Positions 52,371 through 61,527 of a stretch of 64,000 nucleotides of DNA are shown piece by piece. Position 1 is the first letter of the stretch; every line of letters begins with the position of its first letter. A model generated the notes under the pieces. That model ran no database searches, was not told where the DNA came from, and worked only from the letters and a program-made list of their open reading frames with translations. Both the position numbers and the translations under genes were made by a program. This stretch comes from DAOUJH01 sp965248955 (GTDB lineage Bacteria; Chloroflexota; Dehalococcoidia; Lucifugimonadales; QGNO01), in assembly GCA_965248955.1 (NCBI GenBank), contig OZ252212.1:1-64000 (forward strand), written 5' to 3'.

Positions 52371-52697
52371 CTACGGATCTTGCCGGGTAGGGGAGGAAGC
52401 GCATTCGCTGCAGGTGCAGAGGGCGCGAAGGACTTGATAGGGGTAAATGCCGGTGTCGTGAAGGTCGCTCCAGAGGAAGCGCACGGCGTAGCGGCCAACC
52501 TGCATCCAGTCCAGTGCACTCACGTCACTGGGTATATCCGCGATGGAGATGAGCCTCTGGCCGGTCATCTCATGGACGCAGGCGGCGCATCCGCACTGAG
52601 AACGCAGGTAGCGGTATTCAAGAAAGGTGTCGTGGCCGTCGTCCCAGCGGATATGGACGGAGTCCGTTAGAAGCTGAACGTCTACGGGTTGGGGCAT
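52371..52697 (-). CDS. DUF971 / gamma-butyrobetaine hydroxylase-like N-terminal domain protein
   Basis: 108 residues. RWDDGHDTFLEYRYLRSQCGCAAC and the closing WSDLHDTGIYPYQVLRALC match this zinc-binding domain family; the two Cys pairs (CGCAAC and CTCSEC) and a His could hold metal. In other bacteria the domain sits near Fe-S cluster genes. Here it is between an alcohol dehydrogenase and a ferredoxin on the same strand. Function uncertain. Confidence 0.85.
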   Translation of the reverse strand: MPQPVDVQLLTDSVHIRWDDGHDTFLEYRYLRSQCGCAACVHEMTGQRLISIADIPSDVSALDWMQVGRYAVRFLWSDLHDTGIYPYQVLRALCTCSECASSPTRQDP

Positions 52698-52721
52698 CAG
52701 GCCGGTCCTAGATGGCTGGGG

Positions 52722-53015
52722 CTATTCCGGTGGCTTGAGCTTGTCCACGAGGGCTCTAGCCTCCGCCGCGTTCTTGAAGTAGTCGTAGTTCACAGGCGTC
52801 CAGTCTGTCCAATGCTCGGGAACGTCATCCTCGGCAAAGATAGCGTTGACCGGGCAGACCGGCTCGCAGGCTGCGCAGTCTATGCATTCGTCAGGGTGAA
52901 TGTACAGCATGCGGTCTTCAGGGTCGTCGGTGCCGTAGATACAATCAACGGGACAGACGTCCACGCAGGACAGGTCTTTTACGTCAACGCAGGGTTCTGC
53001 GATGATATAGGTCAT
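52722..53015 (-). CDS. 7Fe ferredoxin (FdxA-like)
   Basis: 97 residues with AAGGAG before the ATG. First cluster ligands Cys9, Cys17 and Cys21 (spacing C-x7-C-x3-C) typical of a [3Fe-4S] centre, with Cys25 serving the second; second cluster Cys44, Cys47, Cys50 and Cys54. The C-terminal tail after residue 60 (DVPEHWTDW) is typical of this group. Low-potential electron carrier in the cytoplasm. Co-directional with DUF971 and the dehydrogenase, though the gaps of 24-44 bases do not prove co-transcription. Confidence 0.94.
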   Translation of the reverse strand: MTYIIAEPCVDVKDLSCVDVCPVDCIYGTDDPEDRMLYIHPDECIDCAACEPVCPVNAIFAEDDVPEHWTDWTPVNYDYFKNAAEARALVDKLKPPE

Positions 53016-53138
53016 AACGACGACTCCTTACTTAGCTGGTTGCAATTCATCATCAGTTGACAAGTAATTATAGGGGAAAGCGGGCAAGACTGGCAATGGG
53101 GTAGTACGTGGTTGACATCAGGGCCCGTGTCGCTTCTA

Positions 53139-54035
53139 TTAGGACGAGGAACGAACGAAGTCTAAAAGGGTATCTATAAAGCCTCTCTTAAGCCGCACTG
53201 ACCAGGGTACCCGGCTAAATTCAACTGCTGGTCTGGGGTAAGTAAAGTTCATGGTAACTTTAGTGCCTTCTAGAAGCTTCATTCCTATGAGTGGTGGGCG
53301 ATCCTCCACATGCCGGCATTCTACTGGCTTTTCTTTCCTCCGCCACTTGACCTTCACTTTCCCATACTTCACAGCTTTTATCCCATCGGCCGTGCGCATT
53401 TCGGACTCTTTCGGCAGTGTTAATCCAAGCCTAGTAACCCAGCTTGTCGGCAAGCTCAACTCGCCATCATTTCCGGTGTCGACGTTAACCCAGACGATGT
53501 GCCACTTTCCCTCCCTGTCTTGAACCGGCAAGTTAGTCCAAGGCAGATTGTTGTTTGACCACTTGTAATATTCGTCTTCGTTTTCTGTGGAAGGCAATTG
53601 GCGTTTACGTCTGCCTAGCCTCCACAGAGTCCTGCGATGCTTCAAACGCAAGGGAGCACTGTCTACTGTGGCCGTTCCTCCCTTCATTACGTCCACTGTG
53701 ACTACGCGATACATCAATAGTGCAGTTCCTAGCATGCCGGAAAATGCTGGGTTCCCAGGAAATAGTCGCAATGAGGCTTCCCGTGGGAGTCCATGCCATA
53801 GCATGTTCAAAGTATAGGGAGCAGTAGAACCCCAATTGTCCCAACTCTCCAACACCTCGTCGGGAGGCAATAATTGTCGATGAGGTCGGGTTGCGAGGGA
53901 ATACTGGTTCAATAATGAGGCATCTAGAGCTAGCTCACCATCGAATCCAGTATCAAGCAACATGCTGAACTCCTGCCAGTCGTTGCCTTCTTTCTCAACA
54001 CTGACCGTCATGATCGGGAGGAGGCACTCGTTCAA
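53139..54035 (-). CDS. Protein with two retropepsin-like (clan AA) aspartic protease domains
   Basis: 298 residues from a TTG; an ATG 8 codons later would cut into the first strand. Domain 1 has LLDTGFDGELAL with Asp28 and the closing SGMLGTALL (99-107). Domain 2 has VNVDTGNDGELSL with Asp186 and IGMKLLEGT (250-258). Both show the DTG-x-x-G plus hydrophobic GMxxL pattern of clan AA proteases such as the AF_0612/DTGF group. Retropepsins dimerise from one-domain subunits, so two in one chain could form a pepsin-like pair. No signal peptide. A basic stretch links the domains. Activity is not shown. Confidence 0.72.
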   Translation of the reverse strand: MNECLLPIMTVSVEKEGNDWQEFSMLLDTGFDGELALDASLLNQYSLATRPHRQLLPPDEVLESWDNWGSTAPYTLNMLWHGLPREASLRLFPGNPAFSGMLGTALLMYRVVTVDVMKGGTATVDSAPLRLKHRRTLWRLGRRKRQLPSTENEDEYYKWSNNNLPWTNLPVQDREGKWHIVWVNVDTGNDGELSLPTSWVTRLGLTLPKESEMRTADGIKAVKYGKVKVKWRRKEKPVECRHVEDRPPLIGMKLLEGTKVTMNFTYPRPAVEFSRVPWSVRLKRGFIDTLLDFVRSSS

Positions 54036-54212
54036 GATTGCTCTTGCCAGATTCAGCTACAACCTCCGGTTAGACACCACAGGTTCCGAGGCTAGGAGCT
54101 CACGGAGCTTGCCCAAGTCCGGTAGACCCAGGATTCGGGATACCAGGCAGCAGGTCTGTGTAGTTCCACCTCCCTCTTCAATCTGCGCATCCGTTGTAGA
54201 CAGTGCGATGGG

Positions 54213-54980
54213 TTAAGGGAATCTACTTTGACACCATCCCTCAAAGTCCCTGCCTAGATTGAGATCCAGCGTCAGTATTAGAGCATTACCTGCCAACTGA
54301 GTCTTGCCGTCGTCGTTGGGGGCATTCCAAGAATGGTCCCACCAGCCATCGTTCCAGATTTCCTGCATTCTTGCCATACTAAACTCAGCTTGTCGCATTA
54401 AGCCACAAACATCCTCGCCATAATCTGGGGGAAGTTTGTCGTGTTCAATTGCATAGGCCAATGCTTGGTCACCCTTCTTGTAAGCTTCTTCCTCGGCCTT
54501 TGTTTCTTCTAACGTGCGTTGGGCGTCGATTGTGCTCAATGCCTCTATCTGGGCCTCCTGCGTGGGTAGAAATGCCTCCTGGGTGGCCAGAATAGACTCT
54601 TCTTGATTTTCTCTGCATTTCTTCAGGGTGTTTTCCACATCATCCATATAATCCCACCATGCCTGTTGAACATTGTAGATTTCAGAGAAACTACCTGTTT
54701 CGGCATCCTTAATGAGCGCAAGTAGTCCAGCATTCTGCAATGCCTCTTTCCTTGCTTCTAGCGGTTTCATCAGCTCGTCGCAATACTTCGAATAGGGCTT
54801 TAACGCATTAGTTTTCGAGGCGATTGACTGAGCGCGCTGTTCCAGTTCTTGCTGCCTAGTAGCTACGTTAACAGCCGATGGCTCTTTAGCCGCATCAAAA
54901 CGAGACGGCTCTGACACTGTTGAACATCCTAAAATGACTCCTAGTGCGCTTAGCATTATGGTGGCTAAAGTGCGTGGCAA
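54213..54980 (-). CDS. Lipoprotein with long helical body
   Basis: 255 residues from a TTG next to the gltX stop; the N-terminus with Arg3 and the lipobox ILGC (Cys19) support this start over an ATG at residue 9. The body is almost all helical and charged, with repeated Gln/Glu/Ala runs (about 40-175), a likely coiled coil, then WNDGWWDHSWNAPNDDGK and the strand GNALILTLDLNLG. Attached to a membrane outside the cytoplasm. No family is recognised. Possibly transcribed with gltX. Confidence 0.75.
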   Translation of the reverse strand: MPRTLATIMLSALGVILGCSTVSEPSRFDAAKEPSAVNVATRQQELEQRAQSIASKTNALKPYSKYCDELMKPLEARKEALQNAGLLALIKDAETGSFSEIYNVQQAWWDYMDDVENTLKKCRENQEESILATQEAFLPTQEAQIEALSTIDAQRTLEETKAEEEAYKKGDQALAYAIEHDKLPPDYGEDVCGLMRQAEFSMARMQEIWNDGWWDHSWNAPNDDGKTQLAGNALILTLDLNLGRDFEGWCQSRFP

Positions 54981-56453
54981 CTAGCCGTTCTCCAGAATGG
55001 ACACCGCCTTGTTGAGTCGTTTCATGACGCGGTCCTTGCCCAGTATGGCCAGAGTGTCGAAAAGGGGTGGAGCGGCAGTGCTGCCGGTGACAGCCAGTCG
55101 TACGGCTCCGAAAAGCGGACCCGTCTTCAGGCCCAGCCGCTCCGCCAGGGAGCGCAGGACGCCTTCCAGAACGGCGACATCGAACTCTACGATGGGGTGC
55201 AACTCCTGGACAACGGCCTGCAGCGCTCTGAGGGTTCCGTCCTTGTCCAGTCCCTTGGGGGTTAGAGGAACGGTGTAGTCCAAGTCTTCGACGAGGAAGA
55301 AGGATGTGAGTCCCCAGACCTCTTCCGGCGACAGCTTCTTGAATCGCTCATGGAGCAGGGGGGCAATTCGCATCAGGTAGCCCTGATCCAGGTGGATGGC
55401 TCCGGGCGGCCCGTGCTTTGCTATATGGGCTTGCAGCGCCTGGCCCAGATGCTCCGCCAGCTCTTCCGTGGGCATGCCGCGGATGTAGACGCCGTTCATC
55501 CATTCCAGCTTGTCCATGTTGAAGATGGCGGGAGACTTGCCGATGCGCTCCAGGGAAAAGTGCCGGATGAGGTCTTCACGGGAGAACACCTCCGTCTTGT
55601 CATCCAGCGACCAGCCAAGGAGGACAAGGAAGTTGACCATGGCGTCCGGTAGGTAGCCCAGGTCGCGAAATTCGAGTAGAGAGGCGGCCCCGTGACGCTT
55701 GGAGAGCTTGGCGCGGTCCGGGCCCAAGATCATCGGCATGTGGGCGAACGTGGGGGGCTGGTAGCCCAGCGCCTCGTAGAGCAGGAGGTGGCGAGGCGTG
55801 CTGGGAAGCCACTCCTCGGCGCGCATGACGTGGCTGATGCGCATCTCGTGGTCGTCGACCACGTTGGCAAGATGGTAGGTAGGGAAGCCGTCCGACTTGA
55901 GGATGACGAAGTCGTCGATGACGGACAGGTCAACGGTAACCTCGCCGCGAATGAGGTCATGGGTGGTGACCGGCGGGCCCTCTAGCGGCGTGGCGAACCT
56001 GACGACGCTGGATTCGACCTTGGCCCTGTCGTGCTCGGAGTCCCGACAGCGCCTGTCGTAGCGGGGAGGCTCGCCCCGCTTCTGCTGCTCTTTGCGCATC
56101 TGGTCCAGCTCCTGCGGAGTGCAGTAACAACGGTAAGCGTGGCCCTGTTCCACCATCTCCCGAACGGCGCTATGATAGAGGTCGAGACGCTGCGACTGTA
56201 GATAGGGGCCGTAAGATCCACCGGCCTGCGGCCCTTCGTCCCAATCGAGGCCGAGCCAGTGCAGAGATTCAAGGATGTTCTGCAGTGCGCCCTCTATGCT
56301 CCGGGCCTGGTCCGTATCTTCAATGCGCACAATGAACGAGCCACCGGTGTGGCGTGCGTAGAGCCAGTTGAAAAGGGCGGTGCGGATATTGCCCACGTGT
56401 GGGTAGCCGGTGGGACTGGGAGCATAGCGGACACGGACCGGGTGGTTGTTCAT
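54981..56453 (-). CDS. gltX: Glutamyl-tRNA synthetase
   Basis: 490 residues, complete. Charges tRNA-Glu (and perhaps tRNA-Gln, though no amidotransferase gene is in the window). Class I signatures: HIGH-type loop YAPSPTGYPHVGNIRTALFNW, the Zn-like or linker region YRCYCTPQELDQMRKEQQ, and KMSKS-type loop AKLSKRHGA (about 258-266). No ribosome site is visible; a TATTCT 6 bases upstream of the ATG hints at a leaderless message. Confidence 0.96.
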   Translation of the reverse strand: MNNHPVRVRYAPSPTGYPHVGNIRTALFNWLYARHTGGSFIVRIEDTDQARSIEGALQNILESLHWLGLDWDEGPQAGGSYGPYLQSQRLDLYHSAVREMVEQGHAYRCYCTPQELDQMRKEQQKRGEPPRYDRRCRDSEHDRAKVESSVVRFATPLEGPPVTTHDLIRGEVTVDLSVIDDFVILKSDGFPTYHLANVVDDHEMRISHVMRAEEWLPSTPRHLLLYEALGYQPPTFAHMPMILGPDRAKLSKRHGAASLLEFRDLGYLPDAMVNFLVLLGWSLDDKTEVFSREDLIRHFSLERIGKSPAIFNMDKLEWMNGVYIRGMPTEELAEHLGQALQAHIAKHGPPGAIHLDQGYLMRIAPLLHERFKKLSPEEVWGLTSFFLVEDLDYTVPLTPKGLDKDGTLRALQAVVQELHPIVEFDVAVLEGVLRSLAERLGLKTGPLFGAVRLAVTGSTAAPPLFDTLAILGKDRVMKRLNKAVSILENG

Positions 56454-56537
56454 TCTACTAGAATAGCATGCTGGATAATTGATATGGCAGGGTTTGTTCT
56501 TTAGAATAGGCTAGCCAGTTCGTTAGGATGCAAGGAG

Positions 56538-56921
56538 ATGATGGAGCAAGATACAGCTATAATCAAACATCGCAACGTAGTGGTCGTTCCACTTCTGTTC
56601 ATTGTCACATTGGGAATCTACGGCCTGTACTGGTTTTATTCTACTTCCAGCGAGCTGATGAGTTACAACAGGAGGGATGGCAACCCGCTGGCCTGGATGC
56701 TCATTGCGGCGATGCCGGTGATTAACGTATTCGCCATCTGGTGGCACGCGCAAGAGGTGGAGAAGTTCTCCAAACAGGACGGAAATGAAGGAATGGGGGC
56801 AACCTTTGTCTTTGTTCTCTGGCTGGCGCCGCCGCTGGCTATGATGTTCATCCAAGGTGAGCTAAACACCAGGGCCGTAAGGGCGAGAGGCGCCCAACAG
56901 CAGGAGGCCGTAGCTCAGTAG
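56538..56921 (+). CDS. DUF4234-like small membrane protein
   Basis: 127 residues; two ATGs in a row follow AAGGAG closely, so the start may be at 56541. The block IIKHRNVVVVPLLFIVTLGIYGLYWFY has the 'R-x-x-x-x-x-x-I-T-x-G-I-Y-x-x-Y-W' pattern of DUF4234. Three membrane segments; between the first two lie SSELMSYNRRDGNPLAWML and NVFAIWWHAQ. Function unknown. Its end overlaps rluD by 7 bases in convergent direction. Confidence 0.8.
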   Translation: MMEQDTAIIKHRNVVVVPLLFIVTLGIYGLYWFYSTSSELMSYNRRDGNPLAWMLIAAMPVINVFAIWWHAQEVEKFSKQDGNEGMGATFVFVLWLAPPLAMMFIQGELNTRAVRARGAQQQEAVAQ

Positions 56922-57838
56922 CGCCGGGCGGAATCAGCCCCCAGGTAGTCCAGAGCCTCTTGCAGGTCCGGCGGCAGCTTGGAGGTGAACTCCACCGGTT
57001 CCCCTGCGGAGGGCAGGAAGAAGCCAAGCTTGCAGGCATGGAGGAACTGCCGCCTGAGGAACGTTGCCCGCCCACCGTATTTGGAGTCGCCGGCTATGGG
57101 GTGGCCTATGGCCGACATGTGGACTCGTATCTGATGCGTCCTTCCCGTCGTGAGCCGTGCTTCTAGCAGGGTGAAGCCGTCCAGTGCTTCAATGGTGCGG
57201 TACTCGGTTAGGGACGCGCGCCCACCCTCGACAACGCCCATCTTCTGTCGTGAGCGCGGGTTGCGAGCTATGGGCGCGTCTATGACACCTTCCGCAGGCT
57301 GCAGACGGCCTTTCACCAGAGCCAGGTAGACCTTTGTGAAGGAGTGCTCCTTCAGCTGACGGCTCAGGTCTGCGTAGGAGCGCGGCGACCTGGCGACGAC
57401 CATTAGCCCAGAGGTGTCGGCGTCTAGACGGTGTACAAGGCCGGGGCGAGACGGTTCTCCCACCGCTTCCAGCTCCGGATAGCGAGCAAGAAGCGCGTTT
57501 ACCAGCGTGCCCCGCGGATGTCCGGGCGCGGGGTGAACCGTGAGGCCGGGCGGTTTGTCCACTACGATTACGTCCTGGTCTTCATGGACGATTCTTAGGG
57601 GAAGCTTTTCAGGAAGCGGCTTCTCATCCAAGCCCCGGGGCATGGCCTCTATGTGAACGGAGTCGCCGCGCTTGACTCTGGTGGACGGCCGGGCAGGGGT
57701 TCCGTTGACCCGGACCAACCCATCATGGATCAAACACTGCACCTGGGAACGGGACAGCCGGCTGAGGAGGCTCGCAACGTAGGTATCCAGTCGCTCTCCT
57801 TCATCGGAATCGACCAGATGGTTGGACACGTGGATCAC
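56915..57838 (-). CDS. rluD: 23S rRNA pseudouridine synthase, RluD-type
   Basis: 307 residues from a GTG that overlaps the lspA stop (GTGA). N-terminal S4 domain (about 12-70, RLDTYVASLLSRLSRSQVQ) and the catalytic domain with the active Asp in LVHRLDADTSGLMV, then ARLTTGRTHQIRVHMSAIGHPIAGDSKYGG. Modifies uridines of helix 69 in the classic case; RluC or RluA activities are hard to exclude from sequence alone. The lspA-rluD order is common in bacteria. Confidence 0.93.
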   Translation of the reverse strand: MIHVSNHLVDSDEGERLDTYVASLLSRLSRSQVQCLIHDGLVRVNGTPARPSTRVKRGDSVHIEAMPRGLDEKPLPEKLPLRIVHEDQDVIVVDKPPGLTVHPAPGHPRGTLVNALLARYPELEAVGEPSRPGLVHRLDADTSGLMVVARSPRSYADLSRQLKEHSFTKVYLALVKGRLQPAEGVIDAPIARNPRSRQKMGVVEGGRASLTEYRTIEALDGFTLLEARLTTGRTHQIRVHMSAIGHPIAGDSKYGGRATFLRRQFLHACKLGFFLPSAGEPVEFTSKLPPDLQEALDYLGADSARRY

Positions 57839-58518
57839 GGAGGGGTCTCTGGCTCGGTCGGGGCTTGCGCCAACTCCGGCTCTGCGACGGGTTCGGGTTC
57901 GGCTTCCGCTGCATCTTCCGCCGCCGGTGCTGCGCCGGGAGAACGAAAGAGGAGCCAGGCCAGTATGACTATACCGGTGACAATGGAAGCGTCGGCCAGG
58001 TTGAATACGGGCCAGGCGCCAACGTCAATGAAGTCGGTGACTTTGCCCAGGGTGATACGGTCCACAAGATTGCCGGCGGCGCCGCCGAGCTGGAGTCCCA
58101 GGCTGGTGCGTATCATGAAGCCCCGGCCCGATTGCCTGCGGAAGAAGACGAGCAATACGGCTATGCCTACAAGAGAGGCAATGAGAAGGAATAGAGTCTG
58201 ATTGGGGAATAGGCCAAAGGCGCTGCCGGTGTTGCTGACGTGGGTGATTCTTAAGAACCCTTCCCTTGGTCTTGATGCGCCTTCGATGAGGCTGGCCCTT
58301 ACCCATGCTTTTGTTACCTGGTCAGTGATGAAGACCAGCAGGATCAGGCCGGCAAGGAGCAGGTCTGCGCGCCAGGCGCTGAAGGAAGGCGCCTGCTGAG
58401 AGACACCGGCGCTTTGTTCCGCCTCCGTTTCCACAGAGGTGGTGGAGCCATTGTCCTGGGGGGTGTCCTGTTGCTCTGGATCTTGTGAAATCTGCATTGC
58501 GTTGTGAACCGGTTCCAT
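57835..58518 (-). CDS. lspA: Lipoprotein signal peptidase II with acidic tails
   Basis: 227 residues from ATG 58518; other in-frame ATGs lie at 58497 and 58554 and none has a clear ribosome site. Four membrane segments with the aspartic protease pair: GGAAGNLVDRI and VFNLADASIV (catalytic Asp residues), and ITDQVTKAWV and THVSNTGSAFGLF in the outer part. Cleaves prolipoproteins such as those found in this window. About 40 extra residues at the N-terminus and a Pro/Glu/Ala tail at the C-terminus are unusual. Coupled to rluD. Confidence 0.93.
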   Translation of the reverse strand: MEPVHNAMQISQDPEQQDTPQDNGSTTSVETEAEQSAGVSQQAPSFSAWRADLLLAGLILLVFITDQVTKAWVRASLIEGASRPREGFLRITHVSNTGSAFGLFPNQTLFLLIASLVGIAVLLVFFRRQSGRGFMIRTSLGLQLGGAAGNLVDRITLGKVTDFIDVGAWPVFNLADASIVTGIVILAWLLFRSPGAAPAAEDAAEAEPEPVAEPELAQAPTEPETPP

Positions 58519-58680
58519 CTTCAAGTCTAGCATACGGTCCAGGTTGCATGGCAAATTCTAAGGAGGGGAAGATTGTCATCCGCGGACTGGGACACTACTA
58601 ACCACAAACTGATCCCTGCACCAGAGCTCCTCATATAACACACTAACCGCCCATACTTTTCGTACTCAGCGAGTAATTCC

Positions 58681-59642
58681 CTAATTAGGGGAATTACATT
58701 GCACTTTAGCCCATCGCGTACGCCCAAAAGGCTTACACTCATAGCACTCGTCGTAGTCCGCGGAATGCCATTTGCCACAGTAGCAGATGGCTAGGCCTTG
58801 CGAGGCGGCTTTGCATTCCACAGAGCAATGTAGGCTGGGAGAATAGGTCTCCCGCCCACACTCCGGGCAGTCGTGCTTACGACATTTCCAGCATGTGGGC
58901 AGGTCTGATGTATTTGGTCTTCCACATTGCCTACACGCTTTCCGCTGGTCTTCACACCTTTTCGGGTTGTTGGCAATGCGCGTCGCAAATAACTCGTGAC
59001 GCAGGTTCGTGAGGTCGCTCATGCCCTTCAGCTTCACTTCTATTACGGGCAGTCGCTTAGCGTAAACGGCAGATTCGGGCTTGTGGGTGACAACAATCTC
59101 AATGAAGGCGGTTACGTGTCCCTTTCGGACAACGGTAATATCTGGCCGAATGTCCTCAAATGAACTGTTCACTCGCAGGGTTGGCGGCGATACAGTGATG
59201 ATGTCGTCGAAATAATGCTCCCCGTGGAAACAGTCACTTCCGTAACGTAGGGGTAATTTGTTCCCTTCTTTTATGGCTCCTTGTACGGCGTCGCAGATCA
59301 GGCTTATTGCCGAGGCGTGAAGGTACGACTCCTTTGTGCATGGAGGAATCGGCATCTGCGGTGTCGTTCCGCGTGCCCCCCCCCCCCCGCGTTCAGTGGT
59401 ACTTGTATTGGGGCGTGGGCAAAGTGCCACTGATTCATGTCTCCTTGCTTGGCTACCACAGGATATTCGCAGCAAAGGCAGACCACTCCTGGATAGAGGC
59501 CCTTGGACGCGTCATTTACCCAGAGCAGGTTGCCCTCCTGTGCGGCCAGCGGCATTTGCACTGGTTCTAGTTCGCGGTCCTCTGTCAGATAGCTCACAGC
59601 GTCTGGCTCCATTACATCGTCACGGCGTAACTGTCCTGGCAT
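58681..59642 (-). pseudogene. CoiA-like protein gene, frameshifted at a poly-G tract
   Basis: Two frames together make one protein. Frame 1 (59642 down) gives LLWVNDASKGLYPGVVC, the Cys-pair CLCC, and QWHFAHAP, the usual opening of CoiA-like nuclease domains. It then enters a run of 13 G on the coding strand (59388-59376) and stops early. The other frame continues with ESYLHASAISLICDAV, DITVVRKGHVTAFIEIVVTHK and a Cys-rich end with four or more zinc-finger-like CxxC pairs. One more G, or two fewer, would join the frames into a 320-residue product. The E/D-rich core fits a PD-(D/E)xK-type nuclease fold. It could be a phase-variable locus, a pseudogene or a sequencing error. Confidence 0.7.
59376..59388. 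repeat. 13-base C/G homopolymer in CoiA-like gene
   Basis: Thirteen consecutive C on the plus strand (poly-G in the gene), the longest homopolymer of G or C I see in the window. The reading frame changes exactly here, making it the candidate slippage site. Confidence 0.85.
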
Positions 59643-59716
59643 AGACCATCACAGTACAGCGTCTCAGAATAGTTGACATCCTTTGCCTTGTGTCTTCTTC
59701 GCCATTGGCCTATCTT

Positions 59717-61105
59717 CTACCTAATCCCTGCCTGCCTCAGTGCCACCAAGAACTCCTCCTGGGTCTTGGTGCCCTTCATCGAGTTGCAGGCGTTGCATAG
59801 CAGTTGAAGGTTGTCGATATGGTCGATGCCGCCCTTTGACTGCGACACCATGTGGTCAACGGTGAAATTGAGAAACGGGAAATCGTGCCTGCACCCCGTG
59901 CAGTGCCCTTCCTGTTTCCCAAAGAGCGTGTGCTTGTGCGTCTTGTAATGAGGTAGCTCGCCAAGGTCAGTCCGCATGGGCATGTCGTCGCGGTAGATGG
60001 TGCGGAGACTGAAGAGGCCAAGTTCCTTCCCTAAGCGCGACTCGACGAGTTCTCTAGCTTTGAGTGACAGGTCGATGCCTACCCATTGGCGCCACAGCTT
60101 CTCCGCGGCAACAAGAGCTGTGGTGCAACCACAGAACGGGTCAAGCACTATGTCCCCCTCGTTGCTGCTGGCCCGGATGATGCGCTCCAGGAGCGCCAAC
60201 GGCTTCTGCGTTGGGTAGCCCCTGCGCTCTCTCGATTTCGACTGAATTGGCCTTATGTCTGTCCAAAGGTCTTGCAGAGGTACGCCTGGCATCTCGTCAA
60301 GGTAGCGTTTGTGCCTTGGCACCGCGCCGGGCTTGGTCTGAATGACCCTGCCCTCCTTGACAAGTTGCTTCATGCGCTCTTCGCTGTAGCGCCAATAGCG
60401 GGTCACTCCCATGAGCTCATAGTGCGGATTGCCCTTTGCCGCTCCGCCTGGGCCTGTCAAGTCGCCGAGGTAGAATCTCCGATTGGTCTCAGGCTCAATG
60501 TGCTTGTAGAAGTTGGCAACGTATTCGGGGTCATAGGCGGTGTAAACGGGGTTCCAAGTCCAGTCATCCGTCTTGGTGTAGAAGAGTAGTAAGTCACGGA
60601 TCCTGCCGTGCTGGCGGCGGCCCTGCCTGGTGTCACTATGTGCGCTGGTGCGCTTCCATGTGATCTCGCTGCCGAAGTTGTTCGCTCCGAATATCGCATC
60701 CATCACGAGCTTCAAATAGTGACTCGCCGTCGGGTCACTATGAAGGTAGACGCTGCCCGTTGGCTTCAACAGCCGCTTCATCTCCAAGAGCCGGACAGCC
60801 ATCATTATCAGGTAGGATTGCATCCCCTTGCCGTGCGCCTCTCTCGCCGCATCTATGACGCGATAGAGCGGAGGATTCGCCTCGGCAATCTCCCCGTGCC
60901 AGGCAAGGTCAACGTCGGAGAGCATCCAGGTGTCCTAGAAGGCTGCCCCCGCTGCTTCAGAGCCGATGGGAGCAGGGTACTCCTGGTTGGAGTTGAACGG
61001 CGGGTCCAGGTAGATCAGATCAACGGTCTCAGAGTTGAGACCCCGCATGATGTCGAGGTTGTCGCCCGTCCACAGAGTGCGGTTCTTGAAGTTAGGCTTC
61101 GTCAT
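59717..61105 (-). pseudogene. Beta-class DNA methyltransferase fused to HNH endonuclease, broken by in-frame TAG
   Basis: From ATG 61105 the frame gives TGDNLDIMRGLNSETVDLIY, the catalytic LDPPFNS motif (Asp34-Phe37) and SEAAGAAF, then a TAG at 60937-60935, then DTWMLSDVDLAW and the rest. Relatives have a sense codon (Lys-like) at that place. The remaining 402-codon frame from ATG 60925 lacks the DPPF motif. It has the beta-class order (IV before I), with SAM motif DPFCGCTTALVAAE near codon 320, and a C-terminal HNH domain with CTGCRHDFPFLNFTVDHMVS and LLCNACNSMKGTK (about codons 400-450). If readthrough or a wrong base were involved, the protein would be full length. Confidence 0.75.
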
Positions 61106-61132
61106 AGCGGCATCACAACGCCAACACCGGAA

Positions 61133-61351
61133 TTACAAGATCACGGCCAGTACCAAGGAGACGATGGCCGTTACCAGGATTATCACAGGCAGCTTCCTGC
61201 CCGTATCCTTCACCGCGTATTTCAACGCTTCCTTGAACCTTTGGTGCTGTTCCGGGCTGCGCTTTGTCCAGTAGTAGGAGATCAGTACGAATGCCACTAC
61301 CATGAAAGCTGCCACGGCCGCCATGCGGTACAGAAATCCCACGATCTCCAT
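61133..61351 (-). CDS. Small two-helix membrane protein, 72 residues
   Basis: Hydrophobic segments at about residues 8-27 and 54-71 flank a charged stretch with TKRSPEQHQRFKEALKYAVKD. AAAGGA lies 12 bases upstream of the ATG and GGTGG nearer. It is 27 bases ahead of the methyltransferase gene on the same strand, so the two may share a transcript. No family is recognised. Confidence 0.55.
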   Translation of the reverse strand: MEIVGFLYRMAAVAAFMVVAFVLISYYWTKRSPEQHQRFKEALKYAVKDTGRKLPVIILVTAIVSLVLAVIL

Positions 61352-61527
61352 GGGTCCACCATCCTTTCTGATGCCAGCATCCCGTCGGTGTTCTAATTTG
61401 GGCTGCCGCCAATGTTAATATTCTCGCCTTTTAGCCTCTATTTTACCACAGTGAAGAAATAGGCATGGGTCAATCAGGGTATCAAGGCCTCGACGCCAAT
61501 CCCCCGTTTGCTACGGGCCTCTACCGT

